NCBI GenBank assembly: GCA_033857955.1
Contig: JAWVCW010000039.1
Coordinates: 20,906 to 84,905 of the forward strand
DNA length: 64,000 bases
Direction of reading: 5' to 3'
Source of the DNA: Gaiellasilicea sp033857955
Lineage (GTDB): Bacteria > Actinomycetota > Thermoleophilia > Gaiellales > Gaiellaceae
Part shown: one piece after another, positions 49,776-58,109 of the stretch
Layout: the number at the start of each line of letters is the position of its first letter
How positions within the stretch are numbered: the first letter of the stretch is position 1
Position numbers and translations under genes: made by a program
Notes under the pieces: model-generated
Told to the model about the DNA's origin: nothing
Databases searched by the model: none
The model's input: only the letters and a program-made list of their open reading frames with translations

Positions 49776-50273
49776 GTGACGTTGCAGGAGGCTGCGGCGC
49801 AGGCTGACGCGCTCGCGCAGCAGGGAGACGAGCGCGGGCTCGCGACCTTGCGCCAGCAATGGGACGAGGAGTTGGAGCACGCAGCGCGGGATGCGGACTA
49901 TCGCGTTCGCGCGCAGGCGTACCGCGCGATCGCGCAGTTCCGCTTCCGCCAGAAGCTCGAGCTCGTGAGGCGAGGGCTCCAGGACGAGAGCCCGGCCGCG
50001 CGGGGCTCGGCCCTGATCGCGCTCGAAGCTCTCTCCCGCGACCATCCGGGCGACGTGAACAGCATGCGCGCGATGCTGCACGAGATCGCCACCAACGACA
50101 CGAACGCCGCAGTGCGCAGGCTCGCGATCGTGTGCCTGAAGAACGGCTCCGCGCAGCGGGAGACCATCCTGATCCTGAACGGCCTGGCCGACGACGACGA
50201 GCAGGACCAGGAGTTGCGCAAGACTGCGAAGGCGGTCGCAGCGGCGCTGACCAAGCGGTCGAAGCAGAAATGA
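49776..50273 (+). CDS. HEAT-like helical repeat protein of unknown function
   Basis: A 165-residue, almost purely helical protein. Regularly spaced helices such as YRVRAQAYRAIAQFRFRQKL, SPAARGSALIALEALSRDHP and AAVRRLAIVCLKN look like HEAT/Armadillo-type repeats used for protein binding. No enzyme motif is present. GTG 49776 has AGGAG nine bases upstream (inside the preceding repeat element). The stop overlaps purE by four bases, so it is co-translated with purine genes; why is unknown. Confidence 0.75.
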   Translation: MTLQEAAAQADALAQQGDERGLATLRQQWDEELEHAARDADYRVRAQAYRAIAQFRFRQKLELVRRGLQDESPAARGSALIALEALSRDHPGDVNSMRAMLHEIATNDTNAAVRRLAIVCLKNGSAQRETILILNGLADDDEQDQELRKTAKAVAAALTKRSKQK

Positions 50274-50761
50274 CCGCGCTCGTCGGCGTGATCATGGGGT
50301 CGCGCTCCGACTGGGAGACGATGCGCCACGCCTGCGAGACGCTGGAGGCGCTCGAGGTCCCGTTCGAGCAGCAGGTGGTATCGGCTCACCGAACGCCGGA
50401 CCGGCTCTTCGAGTATGCGGGCTCCGCTGAGGCGCGCGGCCTGCAGGTGCTGATCGCCGGCGCCGGAGGTGCGGCTCACCTGCCGGGCATGGCTGCTGCG
50501 AAGACCGCGCTCCCCGTGCTCGGCGTGCCCGTCGAGTCGAAGACGCTGAGGGGGATGGATTCGCTGCTCTCGATCGTCCAGATGCCCGCGGGAGTTCCGG
50601 TGGGCACGCTGGCGATCGGACGCGCGGGCGCGGTGAACGCGGCGCTTCTCGCGGCGGCGATCGTGGCGCGCTCGGACGCAGGCGTCCGCGAACGCCTCGC
50701 CCGCTACCGCGAGGCCCTGACCGAATCGGTGCTGGCGAGCCGCGACCCGGCCGAGCCCTGA
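50270..50761 (+). CDS. purE: N5-carboxyaminoimidazole ribonucleotide mutase
   Basis: A 163-residue PurE. The signature VGVIMGSRSDWETM binds the phosphate, and SAHRTPDRLFEY and AGAGGAAHLPGMAA complete the active site. It converts N5-CAIR, the product of the PurK protein encoded next, to CAIR in purine synthesis. The ATG overlaps the HEAT-like stop by four bases, and its TGA shares a base with the purK ATG. Length is normal for the bacterial class I enzyme. Confidence 0.95.
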   Translation: MTALVGVIMGSRSDWETMRHACETLEALEVPFEQQVVSAHRTPDRLFEYAGSAEARGLQVLIAGAGGAAHLPGMAAAKTALPVLGVPVESKTLRGMDSLLSIVQMPAGVPVGTLAIGRAGAVNAALLAAAIVARSDAGVRERLARYREALTESVLASRDPAEP

Positions 50762-51756
50762 TGATCGTCGGCGTCATCGGTGGCGGTCAGCTGGGGCGGA
50801 TGCTGGCGCTCGCAGGCATTCCGCTCGGGCTCTCGTTCCGGTTCCTCGATCCCGCGGCGGACGCACCCGTGCGGGACGTCGGGAAGCTTCTCGTCGGCGA
50901 ATACGACGATCCGGAGCTGCTCGACCAGCTCGCCGAGGGCGCGAAGGTCGTCACGTACGAGTTCGAGAACGTGCCGGTCGAATCGGCACGGCGCACCCGC
51001 GCAATCCCGTCGGCGCGGGCGCTCGAGGTCGCGCAGGACCGGCTCGCCGAGAAGCAGCTCTTCCGCCGGCTCGGCATCCCGACTGTCCGGATCGACGACG
51101 AGGTGCAGACTTTCCCGGCGATCCTGAAGACGCGGAGGTTCGGCTACGACGGCCGGGGCCAGCATCTCGTCGAGGCGCGGCCGGACCCCGATCCGGCGCT
51201 GATCCTGGAGGAGCGCGTCGTGTTCGACCGCGAGCTCTCGCTGATCGCGGTTCGCGGGCTGCTCGGGGAGACGCGCTTCTACCCGCTCGTCGAGAACGTG
51301 CACAGGGACGGGATCCTGCGGACCTCGCGCGCGCCGGCGGCCGATGCGCCTCAGCGCGAGGCAGAGAAGTACGCAGACAAGATCCTCGACGAGCTGGAAT
51401 ACGTCGGCGTGCTTGCGCTCGAGCTCTTCGACGTCGGCGGGCAGCTGCTCGCGAACGAGATCGCGCCGCGGGTGCACAACACCGGCCACTGGACGATCGA
51501 AGGCTCCGAGACGAGCCAGTTCGAGAACCACCTGCGCGCGATCCTCGGGCTGCCGCTCGGGTCGACGGAGTCACGGCGCGCGCTGCTCGCCAACCTGATC
51601 GGCACGGTGCCGAAGCCTCTCGACGTGCTCGAGATCCCGCACGCGCATCTGCACCTGTACGGGAAGGAGCCGCAGCCGGGTCGCAAGCTCGGCCACGTCA
51701 CGCTCGTCAATCCGTCGAGCGCGAGCGAGCAGGAGCTCCTGAAGCTAGTGCTCTGA
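50761..51756 (+). CDS. purK: N5-carboxyaminoimidazole ribonucleotide synthase
   Basis: A 331-residue ATP-grasp enzyme. It shows the start VIGGGQLGRMLALAG, the central AILKTRRFGYDGRGQ and the metal/substrate end NEIAPRVHNTGHWTIEG. It makes N5-CAIR from AIR, bicarbonate and ATP, directly before PurE. It is about 30-40 residues shorter than many PurK proteins, mostly in the C-terminal domain, without loss of visible motifs. The last 12 bases overlap a convergent small gene. Confidence 0.93.
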   Translation: MIVGVIGGGQLGRMLALAGIPLGLSFRFLDPAADAPVRDVGKLLVGEYDDPELLDQLAEGAKVVTYEFENVPVESARRTRAIPSARALEVAQDRLAEKQLFRRLGIPTVRIDDEVQTFPAILKTRRFGYDGRGQHLVEARPDPDPALILEERVVFDRELSLIAVRGLLGETRFYPLVENVHRDGILRTSRAPAADAPQREAEKYADKILDELEYVGVLALELFDVGGQLLANEIAPRVHNTGHWTIEGSETSQFENHLRAILGLPLGSTESRRALLANLIGTVPKPLDVLEIPHAHLHLYGKEPQPGRKLGHVTLVNPSSASEQELLKLVL

Positions 51757-51912
51757 GCAGACGCGGCCGGCGATGATGCGGCCGCACGAGGGGCACACCC
51801 GCCTGCGCCGCTTGAGCTCGAGCGCATGCTTCTTCAGGCCGGTGAAGAACATCGTGTAGCCGATCGTCATCGTCAGCGCGGCGAGGACGGCGATCTGAGG
51901 GTCAAGCGTCAT
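51745..51912 (-). CDS. small membrane protein with zinc-ribbon tail (55 aa)
   Basis: ATG 51912 opens MTLDPQIAVLAALTMTIGYT, a single hydrophobic helix, then a basic stretch (KKHALELKRRRR) and a C-terminal CPSCGRIIAGRVC, a compact zinc-ribbon-like Cys cluster (C-x2-C-x8-C, with His at the end). A membrane helix plus a cytoplasmic zinc knuckle suggests a small scaffold or assembly factor; no named family is recognised. It overlaps the xerD-like end by 11 bases on the same strand and purK by 12 on the other. Confidence 0.65.
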   Translation of the reverse strand: MTLDPQIAVLAALTMTIGYTMFFTGLKKHALELKRRRRVCPSCGRIIAGRVCSEH

Positions 51913-52825
51913 CGGAGGACATCCTTTTGGAGTTCGTTCTTCGTTGCGCATGAGGATGCGCTCGGAAGTACAACTCCCGCCGCCGCCGGTCGGATACGTG
52001 GGTGTACAGCTCGGTCGTGGAGAGGTCGGCGTGGCCGAGCATCTCCTGCACGCTGCGGAGGTCGGCGCCGCCTTCGAGCAGATGGGTCGCGAAGGAGTGC
52101 CGGAGCAGATGGGGGTGCACGCGCTTCGGCTCCAGCCCCGCCTTCTCGGCCAGCCGGCGGAGGATGAGGAAGGCTCCGGCGCGAGTCAGCGGCCCGCCGC
52201 GGGCGTTCAGGAAGAGCTCCGGCCGTGAGCGGCGGTCGAGGTGGGGCCGACCCATTGCGATGTAGCGTCGGAGCGCCTCGACGGCGGGGCGGCCGAGTGG
52301 CACGATCCGCTCCTTCGAGCCCTTGCCGAGCGCGCGCACGATCCGGTCATCCAGGTCGACCGACCGCCGGTGCAAACCGGTGGCCTCGCTGACGCGCAGG
52401 CCCGCGCCGTACATGAGCTCCACGAGCGCCCGGTCGCGCATCGAGCGCGGCGTCGAGCCCGTGGCGGCCTCGATCAGCCGCTCCGCCTCGGAGGGCGACA
52501 GGGTGCGCGGGAGGGTCCGGACGCGGCGGGGGAGCTGAAGCGCGCCTGCGGGGTTGTCCTCGCGGGCGCCGAGCAGCATCTGGTGCCGGAAGAACGAGCG
52601 CACGGCGGCGACCCGCCGGGCCGCGGTCGAGGGGGCAAGGCCCTCGGCGCGCATCTCGGCGAGCCAGCGTTCGAGCTCCTCGGTCGTCGCCTGGGCGACC
52701 GGGCCTCCGCGCCACGCCGCGAGCTGCGCGAGATCGCGGCGATAGGCGTCGACGGTGCGTGGCGCCCGACGCGTCGCCAGCAACGCGAGGAAGCTGTCGA
52801 GCTCCGGATCAGGACGGGTCGTCAC
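51902..52825 (-). CDS. xerD: tyrosine recombinase (XerD-like)
   Basis: A 307-residue integrase with an N-terminal SAM-like core-binding domain (about 1-95) and a catalytic domain holding Arg in GAGLRVSEATGL, Lys in GKGSKERIVPL, HLLRHSFATHLLEGG, LGHADLSTTELYTHV and the Tyr nucleophile in that last motif. Length and motifs fit XerC/XerD, which resolve chromosome dimers at dif. GTG 52825 is the start at which homology begins; the frame is open far upstream but is antisense or shadow there. A second Xer-type gene lies 103 bases upstream on the same strand. No dif-like site was found nearby. Confidence 0.88.
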   Translation of the reverse strand: MTTRPDPELDSFLALLATRRAPRTVDAYRRDLAQLAAWRGGPVAQATTEELERWLAEMRAEGLAPSTAARRVAAVRSFFRHQMLLGAREDNPAGALQLPRRVRTLPRTLSPSEAERLIEAATGSTPRSMRDRALVELMYGAGLRVSEATGLHRRSVDLDDRIVRALGKGSKERIVPLGRPAVEALRRYIAMGRPHLDRRSRPELFLNARGGPLTRAGAFLILRRLAEKAGLEPKRVHPHLLRHSFATHLLEGGADLRSVQEMLGHADLSTTELYTHVSDRRRRELYFRAHPHAQRRTNSKRMSSDDA

Positions 52826-52928
52826 GGCCCGGTACCGGTTCCCCGCGCCCGCCCGCCATCCTCTTTGAGCGCCTCCAAAGCAATGAAGCTCTGAGTCGCC
52901 GAGGCGCGGCGTCATCACGTTGGAGGCT
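52826..52928. other. gap between the two recombinase genes
   Basis: 103 bases with an inverted repeat CTTTG...CAAAG (around 52861-52878) and no gene. It is the leader of the xerD-like gene; I see no dif consensus in it. Confidence 0.4.
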
Positions 52929-53762
52929 CTACGAGCGCGGATGGGACGAGTCGTAAACGCGGCGCAGCCGCCGCGCATCGACGTGGCTGTAGATCTGCGT
53001 CGTCGAGAGCGACGAGTGGCCGAGCAGCTCCTGGATCGTGCGCAAGTCGGCGCCGCCCTCGAGCAGGTGGGTCGCGAACGAGTGGCGCAGGCGGTGCGGG
53101 TGGGGGAGGAGGCGGCGCAGCGTGCTCGTGTCCAGGCGGTGGCCGCGCGTGGAGAGGAAGAGCGCGTCGTTCGCGCCGCGGGCGAGCTCCGGTCTCCCCT
53201 CACGCAGGTAGCGCGCGACGACGTGAGCCGCCTCCTCGCCCAGCGGGACGACGCGCTCCTTGCCGCCCTTGCCGCGCACGCGCACGTGTTCCTGCTCGAA
53301 GTCGACGTCGGCGAGGTCGAGCCCGACCGCCTCGGCGCTTCGCAGGCCGGCCGAGTAGACGAGCTCGACGAGCGCGCGGTTGCGGAGGCAGAGCGGCCCG
53401 TCACCGTCGAGCGAGTCCACGATCGACTCGATCTCCTCCCGCTTCGGCGCCTCCGGCAGCCGCTGGGGGCGACGGGGCCCGAGTGAGGCGTCGGGTACAC
53501 GGGTCGGGCCGAGCGTGAAGCGGAGGAAGGAGCGCACGGCGGCGAGGTTCCGTGCGATCGTGGCCGGAGCGAGCCCGTTGCGCGCCCGCCCGAGCTCCGA
53601 CGCGTAGTCGACGAGCGCGCGGACGTCGATCTCCGCGACGGTCGTCCCGCGTTGCTCGAGCCACTCGGCGAAGCGCCGCAGGTCGGCCGCGTAGGCGCGG
53701 CGCGTGGACTCCGCCAGCGAGGGAGAGGCGAGGAAGCGGTCGATCGCGGCTTCGGTCTCGAT
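52929..53762 (-). CDS. xerC: tyrosine recombinase (XerC-like), apparent ATC start
   Basis: A 277-residue integrase when read from ATC 53762. The core-binding domain (AIDRFLASPSLAESTRRAYA, WLEQRGTTVAEID) is followed by the catalytic Arg (SAGLRSAEAVGL), GKGGKERVVPL, HRLRHSFATHLLEGG and LGHSSLSTTQIYSHV with the Tyr nucleophile. The only canonical start with the catalytic domain is GTG 53537, which would remove the DNA-binding core. An in-frame stop directly precedes ATC 53762, and AGGGAAAG lies about seven bases further upstream. So ATC initiation, or a CTG nearby, is the best reading; a sequence error is the alternative. Confidence 0.78.
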   Translation of the reverse strand: METEAAIDRFLASPSLAESTRRAYAADLRRFAEWLEQRGTTVAEIDVRALVDYASELGRARNGLAPATIARNLAAVRSFLRFTLGPTRVPDASLGPRRPQRLPEAPKREEIESIVDSLDGDGPLCLRNRALVELVYSAGLRSAEAVGLDLADVDFEQEHVRVRGKGGKERVVPLGEEAAHVVARYLREGRPELARGANDALFLSTRGHRLDTSTLRRLLPHPHRLRHSFATHLLEGGADLRTIQELLGHSSLSTTQIYSHVDARRLRRVYDSSHPRS

Positions 53763-53788
53763 TCAGACGCTTTCCCTAGAGTCGAGGC

Positions 53789-54436
53789 ATGTCCTTCGCT
53801 CTTTCGACCGGAGCCGAGGCGCGCTGGACAGGCACGCCCGGCCCGCGAGCGGTGGTCTGCGTGAACGGCGGCACCGCGGCCGAGGTGCCGGGCACATGGA
53901 GCGCATCGGTGGAATGGCTCGTGCGGCGCCTCGCAGGTCGCTTCCCCGATCTCGGTTTCCTCGAGGTGCGCTATCGCGTCAAGTCCTGGCGGCGACTCGA
54001 GCTCTGCGTCGAGGATGCTGGTGCGGCCATCGCGGCGGCGCGCGACTCGGGCGCTCGCCAACTTGCACTGCTCGGCTACTCGATGGGCTGCGCCGTTGCC
54101 GTCCAGAACGCGCAGGACCCCGGGGTGGAGCTCGTCGTCGGGCTGAATCCCTGGCTGCCGCCGCAGCTCGACCTCGGGCCGCTGCTCGGACGCCGGCTCG
54201 CAATCGTGCATGGCCTGTGGGACGCGCCGTTGCCGGGAATTCCGGGCGTCAAGCCGTCGATGTCGAAGGCCGCTGCCGAGCGCGCGCGATCCCTCGGAAT
54301 CGACGTGGAGCGCCATGTCGTGCCCGGGTTTCACGCTCTTGCGCTGAGACAACCCGGCGGGCGTCTCGTCCGGCTTCCGGGCGCGAGGCGATTTGCCGAC
54401 CTCGTCTCCGGTGAGCTGGAGGACTTCCGTGCGTAG
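53789..54436 (+). CDS. alpha/beta hydrolase
   Basis: A 215-residue compact alpha/beta-hydrolase. The nucleophile elbow is LLGYSMGCAVAV (Ser), an acidic residue follows in HGLWDAPLPG, and HVVPGFHALAL provides the likely catalytic His. There is no lid domain or signal peptide, so it is probably a small cytoplasmic esterase or thioesterase-like enzyme of unknown substrate. ATG 53789 is 26 bases from the divergent xerC-like start. Confidence 0.8.
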   Translation: MSFALSTGAEARWTGTPGPRAVVCVNGGTAAEVPGTWSASVEWLVRRLAGRFPDLGFLEVRYRVKSWRRLELCVEDAGAAIAAARDSGARQLALLGYSMGCAVAVQNAQDPGVELVVGLNPWLPPQLDLGPLLGRRLAIVHGLWDAPLPGIPGVKPSMSKAAAERARSLGIDVERHVVPGFHALALRQPGGRLVRLPGARRFADLVSGELEDFRA

Positions 54437-54515
54437 GGCTTTGCCGATCGGTAGCTGGAGCGGCTCACGCTGCTTGCGCGTCGACGCGCCGCGCTAGCCG
54501 GTCCGTACGCTGTCG

Positions 54516-56315
54516 GTGATGCCACGTGGACGGGGACGCGCGTTCGATCTGATGGAGCCGCCGGAGCGGCCCGCCGATCCGGCCGTCCGCCGCGCCTACC
54601 TCCGCCGCATCGTCGCGCTCTTCCGACCCTACCGGCGCAGGCTGGCCGAGGTCCTCGGGCTGATCATCTTCTCCTCGGCTCTGGGCGCGGTGCCCGCGCT
54701 CCTGCTGAAAGCGGTGATCGACGATGCCCTCCCGAACCGCGACCTCGCCCTCCTGAACTGGCTGGTCGCCGGGATGGTCGGAATCGCGATCTTCACCGGT
54801 GCGCTCGGCGTCGTCCAGACGCTGCTCTCGAACCAGGTCGGCCAGCAGGTCATGCACGACCTGCGCACGTCGGTCTACGAGCACCTGCAGCGGCTCTCAC
54901 TCGCCTTCTTCACCCGCACGCGCACCGGCGAGGTGCAGTCGCGGCTCGCGAACGACATCGGCGGCGTGCAGGAGGTCGTCACCTCGACTGCCACCTCGAT
55001 CGTCTCGAACGTGACCACGGTGCTGGCGACCCTCGTCGCGATGTTCATCCTGGACTGGAAGCTGACCCTGTTCGCACTCGCGTTGCTGCCCCTCTTCGTC
55101 TGGATGACGAAGCGCGTCGGCGACCAGCGGTGGAAGGTCGCCAAGGTGCGGCAGGAGTCGATGGCGGACATCTCGAGCCTCGTGCAGGAGTCGCTCTCGG
55201 TCTCCGGCATCCTCCTCGGCAAGACGATGGGTCGCTCCGGCGAGCTCGCGGGGCGCTTCCGGTCCGAGTCGGGACGCCTGGCCGACCTCGAGGTTCGGAG
55301 CCGGATGACCGGCCGCTGGATGATGGCCTCGATCCAGACCTCGTTCGCCATCATGCCCGCCCTCGTGTACCTCTTTGCGGGCCACTACGCCGGCTCGGTG
55401 TCCATCGGAACGGTGGTCGCTTTCACCACGCTCCAGTCGCGCCTCTTCTTCCCCGTCGGCTCACTCCTCGGCGTCTCGCTCGAGGTGCAGACCTCGCTCG
55501 CGCTCTTCGACCGCGTCTTCGAGTACCTCGACCATCCGATCGACATCGAGGAGGGCACGCGCACGCTCGACTCGCCGCGGGGCGACGTCGCCTTCGACCA
55601 TGTCTGGTTCCGCTACGAGGATGCGGCCTGGACGCTGCAGGACGTCACGTTCGAGGTCCCGGCCGGGACGAAGACCGCGCTCGTCGGCGAGACCGGCTCG
55701 GGGAAGACGACCGCCGGCTACCTCGTCGCCCGGCTCTACGACGTCACCCGGGGGAGCGTGACGATCGACGGCGTCGACGTGCGTGAGCTCACGTTCGCGT
55801 CGCTCGCGAGCGCGGTCGGTGTCGTCTCCCAGGAGACGTATCTCTTCCATGCGACCGTGCGCGACAACCTCCGGTTCGCGCGCCCGGAGGCGACCGACGA
55901 GCAGGTCGAGGAGGCTGCGCGCGCCGCGCAGATCCACGAGCTGATCGCGAGTCTCCCCGAGGGCTACGACACCGTCGTCGGCGAGCGCGGCTACCGCTTC
56001 TCGGGTGGCGAGCGCCAGCGGATCGCGATCGCCCGGACGATCCTGCGCAATCCGCCGATCCTCGTCCTCGACGAGGCGACCTCGGCGCTGGACACCCAGA
56101 CCGAGCGAGCCGTGCAGGAGGCGCTCGAGCGGCTCGCAGAGGGCAGGACGACGATCGCCATCGCACACCGTCTGTCCACCGTCCGCGACGCCGACCAGAT
56201 CGTCGTGCTCGATCATGGTCTGGTCGTCGAGATCGGTACGCACGAGGAGCTGCTCGCCGCCGGCGGCCGCTACGCATCGCTTGTCTCCCGCGACACAGAG
56301 GAGGTTCTCCGATGA
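54516..56315 (+). CDS. ABC exporter, fused membrane and ATPase domains
   Basis: A 599-residue type IV half-transporter. Six membrane helices (about 30-330) lead into an ATPase with Walker A (VGETGSGKTTAGY), a Q-loop (VSQETYLFHATVRDN), the signature FSGGERQR, Walker B and D-loop (LVLDEATSALDT), and the H-loop (IAHRLSTVRDAD). It acts as a homodimer or heterodimer to export lipids, peptides or drugs; the substrate is unknown. GTG 54516 or ATG 54519 can start it. The stop overlaps a UBP-type zinc-finger gene by four bases. Confidence 0.92.
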   Translation: MMPRGRGRAFDLMEPPERPADPAVRRAYLRRIVALFRPYRRRLAEVLGLIIFSSALGAVPALLLKAVIDDALPNRDLALLNWLVAGMVGIAIFTGALGVVQTLLSNQVGQQVMHDLRTSVYEHLQRLSLAFFTRTRTGEVQSRLANDIGGVQEVVTSTATSIVSNVTTVLATLVAMFILDWKLTLFALALLPLFVWMTKRVGDQRWKVAKVRQESMADISSLVQESLSVSGILLGKTMGRSGELAGRFRSESGRLADLEVRSRMTGRWMMASIQTSFAIMPALVYLFAGHYAGSVSIGTVVAFTTLQSRLFFPVGSLLGVSLEVQTSLALFDRVFEYLDHPIDIEEGTRTLDSPRGDVAFDHVWFRYEDAAWTLQDVTFEVPAGTKTALVGETGSGKTTAGYLVARLYDVTRGSVTIDGVDVRELTFASLASAVGVVSQETYLFHATVRDNLRFARPEATDEQVEEAARAAQIHELIASLPEGYDTVVGERGYRFSGGERQRIAIARTILRNPPILVLDEATSALDTQTERAVQEALERLAEGRTTIAIAHRLSTVRDADQIVVLDHGLVVEIGTHEELLAAGGRYASLVSRDTEEVLR

Positions 56316-56572
56316 GCTGTACGCATCTGGACACGATCCGGCCCGTGACGCCGAGCGCTCCCGGGTGCGAGGAGTGCCTGCTGATCGGCTCGTGGTGGGT
56401 GCACCTGCGCCTCTGTCTCGCGTGCGGCCACGTCGGCTGCTGCGACAGCTCGCCCAACAAGCACGCGACCAAGCACTTCCACGCGATGGGGCATCCGCTC
56501 GTCAAGTCGCTCGAGCCGGGCGAGAACTGGATGTGGTGCTACGTCGACGAGGTGATGCTGGAGCCCGCCTAG
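56312..56572 (+). CDS. UBP-type zinc-finger protein (86 aa)
   Basis: A stand-alone ZnF-UBP domain: CTHLDTIRP near the N-terminus, then CEECL, LCLACGHVGCCDSS, NKHATKHFHAMGHPLV and MWCYVDEV. The Cys/His ligands and fold order match the ubiquitin-C-terminus-binding finger of eukaryotic deubiquitinases, which also occurs as short free-standing proteins in bacteria without ubiquitin. What it binds is unknown, possibly a C-terminal peptide tail. Four-base overlap with the ABC exporter gene implies a linked function. It ends four bases into the convergent P1 peptidase gene. Confidence 0.85.
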   Translation: MSCTHLDTIRPVTPSAPGCEECLLIGSWWVHLRLCLACGHVGCCDSSPNKHATKHFHAMGHPLVKSLEPGENWMWCYVDEVMLEPA

Positions 56573-57600
56573 GCGAGCGCTTCGCGGAGCAACTCGGCCG
56601 GCAGGGCGTAAGCCGTGTTGCCGCTCCGCCCGGTCATCGTCTCGGCGGCGAGCATGGCGTTCGCGATCGACTCCTCGACCGCGTCGATCACCGCCTCGTA
56701 GAGGTGGTCGATCCGGCCGTCGTTCAGCATCCTCAGCGGGATCTCGGCCTGGTCCGTCCCGAGCGCTCGGTTTCCGGTCGCGAAGCAGAACGCAAAGTCG
56801 CCGCTCGTGTGCTCGCCCATGCCGCCCGTGCGCGCGATCCCGAACCCGGCGCGCCGCGAGAGCCGCTCGCACTGGCCGGGGAGGAGCGGGGCGTCCGTCG
56901 CGATCAGGACGATGATCGAGCCCGCGCCCTCGGGCTTCCCGGGCAGCGGCACGACGTCGGGCCCGATCTTCTCGCCGACCGGGACGCCGTTCACGCGCAG
57001 ACGCGCCCGGCGCCCGTGATTTGCCTGTACGAGGACGCCGACCATCCAGCCGTCCTCGACCACTCGGGACGAGGTGCCGATCCCGCCCTTGAAGCCGTGG
57101 CAGATCATGCCCGTGCCGCCGCCGACGGAGCCCTCCTCGACCGGCCCGTCATGGGCCCGCTCGAGCGCCTCCCGGACGTGCTCCGGCTTCACGTGGAAGC
57201 CGTTGATGTCGTTCAGAACGCCGTCCCAGGTCTCGCCCACGACCGGCAGGCTCCAGTCGCGCTCGCCGTGCTGGTGCTCGCCGTGCTGGGCAGCGGCGAC
57301 GAGGGCGTCACGGACGACTCCGACCGAGTGGGTGTTCGTGAGCCCGATCGGCGTCGTCAACAGGCCCGAGTCGCGCACCCACTCGAGCCCGGTCAGCTCG
57401 CCGTTGCCGTTGATCCGGTGTGCGCCGGCGAAGAGCGGCTCGGGCGGCGGCAGGACGACGGTGACGCCGGTGCGGACGTCGTCGCCCTCGATCAGCGTCG
57501 TGTGTCCGACCCGGATTCCGGGAACGTCGGTGATCGCATTCTCAGGCCCCGTCGGGAGCCTGCCGATCTCGATGTCGAGGTCGCGCGCGCGCGGCTTCAC
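56569..57600 (-). CDS. P1-family (DmpA-like) aminopeptidase
   Basis: A 343-residue Ntn-fold peptidase. ITDVPGIRVGHTTLIEGDD is the family start, GGGTGMICHGFKGGIGTSSR lies in the large-subunit part, and PEGAGSIIVLIATDAPLLP contains the Gly-Ser junction where DmpA-type precursors self-cleave to expose the nucleophilic Ser. Members hydrolyse D- or L-aminoacyl peptides and beta-peptides; specificity is open. GTG 57600 starts nine bases after the cupredoxin stop on the same strand. Confidence 0.88.
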   Translation of the reverse strand: MKPRARDLDIEIGRLPTGPENAITDVPGIRVGHTTLIEGDDVRTGVTVVLPPPEPLFAGAHRINGNGELTGLEWVRDSGLLTTPIGLTNTHSVGVVRDALVAAAQHGEHQHGERDWSLPVVGETWDGVLNDINGFHVKPEHVREALERAHDGPVEEGSVGGGTGMICHGFKGGIGTSSRVVEDGWMVGVLVQANHGRRARLRVNGVPVGEKIGPDVVPLPGKPEGAGSIIVLIATDAPLLPGQCERLSRRAGFGIARTGGMGEHTSGDFAFCFATGNRALGTDQAEIPLRMLNDGRIDHLYEAVIDAVEESIANAMLAAETMTGRSGNTAYALPAELLREALA

Positions 57601-57609
57601 CGCGCGAGA

Positions 57610-58050
57610 CTACCCGCCGTAGCCGCTGTCCTCTGTCGTGGTCTCGTCGGTCGTCGTCCCCATCTGACCGGCCGCGCCCCCGACGACGAGCGTTCCTTCC
57701 ATTCCCATCGAGCGGTGGTTTCCGACGGGACAGTAGAACTCGTACTTGCCCGGCTTGAGGTCGGCGGTGAGCGTCGTCGTCGTGCCGCCGTCGATCGTGT
57801 CGGTCTTCTCTTCGACCCCTTGCCCCTCGATCTCGAGCGCGTGGCCGAACTTGCCGTCGTTCACGATCGTGAATGTCGTCTTGCCCGCTTTGTCGACCTG
57901 GACGGAGGACGGATCGAACTTGAACTCGGTTGCCGTGAGCTCGACCGAGCCGCCGGCGGCGGCCGCGGTGCCGGTGTCCGACGCCTGGTTGCCGTTGTCG
58001 CTGCCGCAGCCCGCGAGAAGGATGACGGCGAGGAGCAGTGTGCGCCTCAT
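57610..58050 (-). CDS. cupredoxin-domain lipoprotein
   Basis: A 146-residue secreted protein with lipobox LLAGC (Cys 15), a short low-complexity linker and a plastocyanin/amicyanin-like domain (about 35-125). Copper ligands are visible: His in KFGHALEI and Cys, His, Met in YCPVGNHRSMGMEG. It is expected to be a membrane-tethered blue copper electron carrier. The tail is Thr/Gly-rich. It precedes the P1 peptidase gene by nine bases; PEPCK is divergent with about 60 bases between starts. Confidence 0.87.
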   Translation of the reverse strand: MRRTLLLAVILLAGCGSDNGNQASDTGTAAAAGGSVELTATEFKFDPSSVQVDKAGKTTFTIVNDGKFGHALEIEGQGVEEKTDTIDGGTTTTLTADLKPGKYEFYCPVGNHRSMGMEGTLVVGGAAGQMGTTTDETTTEDSGYGG

Positions 58051-58109
58051 GACCGGTCCTACGGCTTCCTCGCCCGGTCGGTTTGCCCTTGCGTAGGATG
58101 TCCGGCGCG

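Noticed and set aside
52826..52928. dif site next to the recombinases
   Set aside because: No 28-base dif-like sequence with the expected half-sites was visible.
52826..54352. Long upstream extension of the xerD-like frame
   Set aside because: It would run through the xerC-like gene and antisense of the hydrolase; homology begins at GTG 52825.
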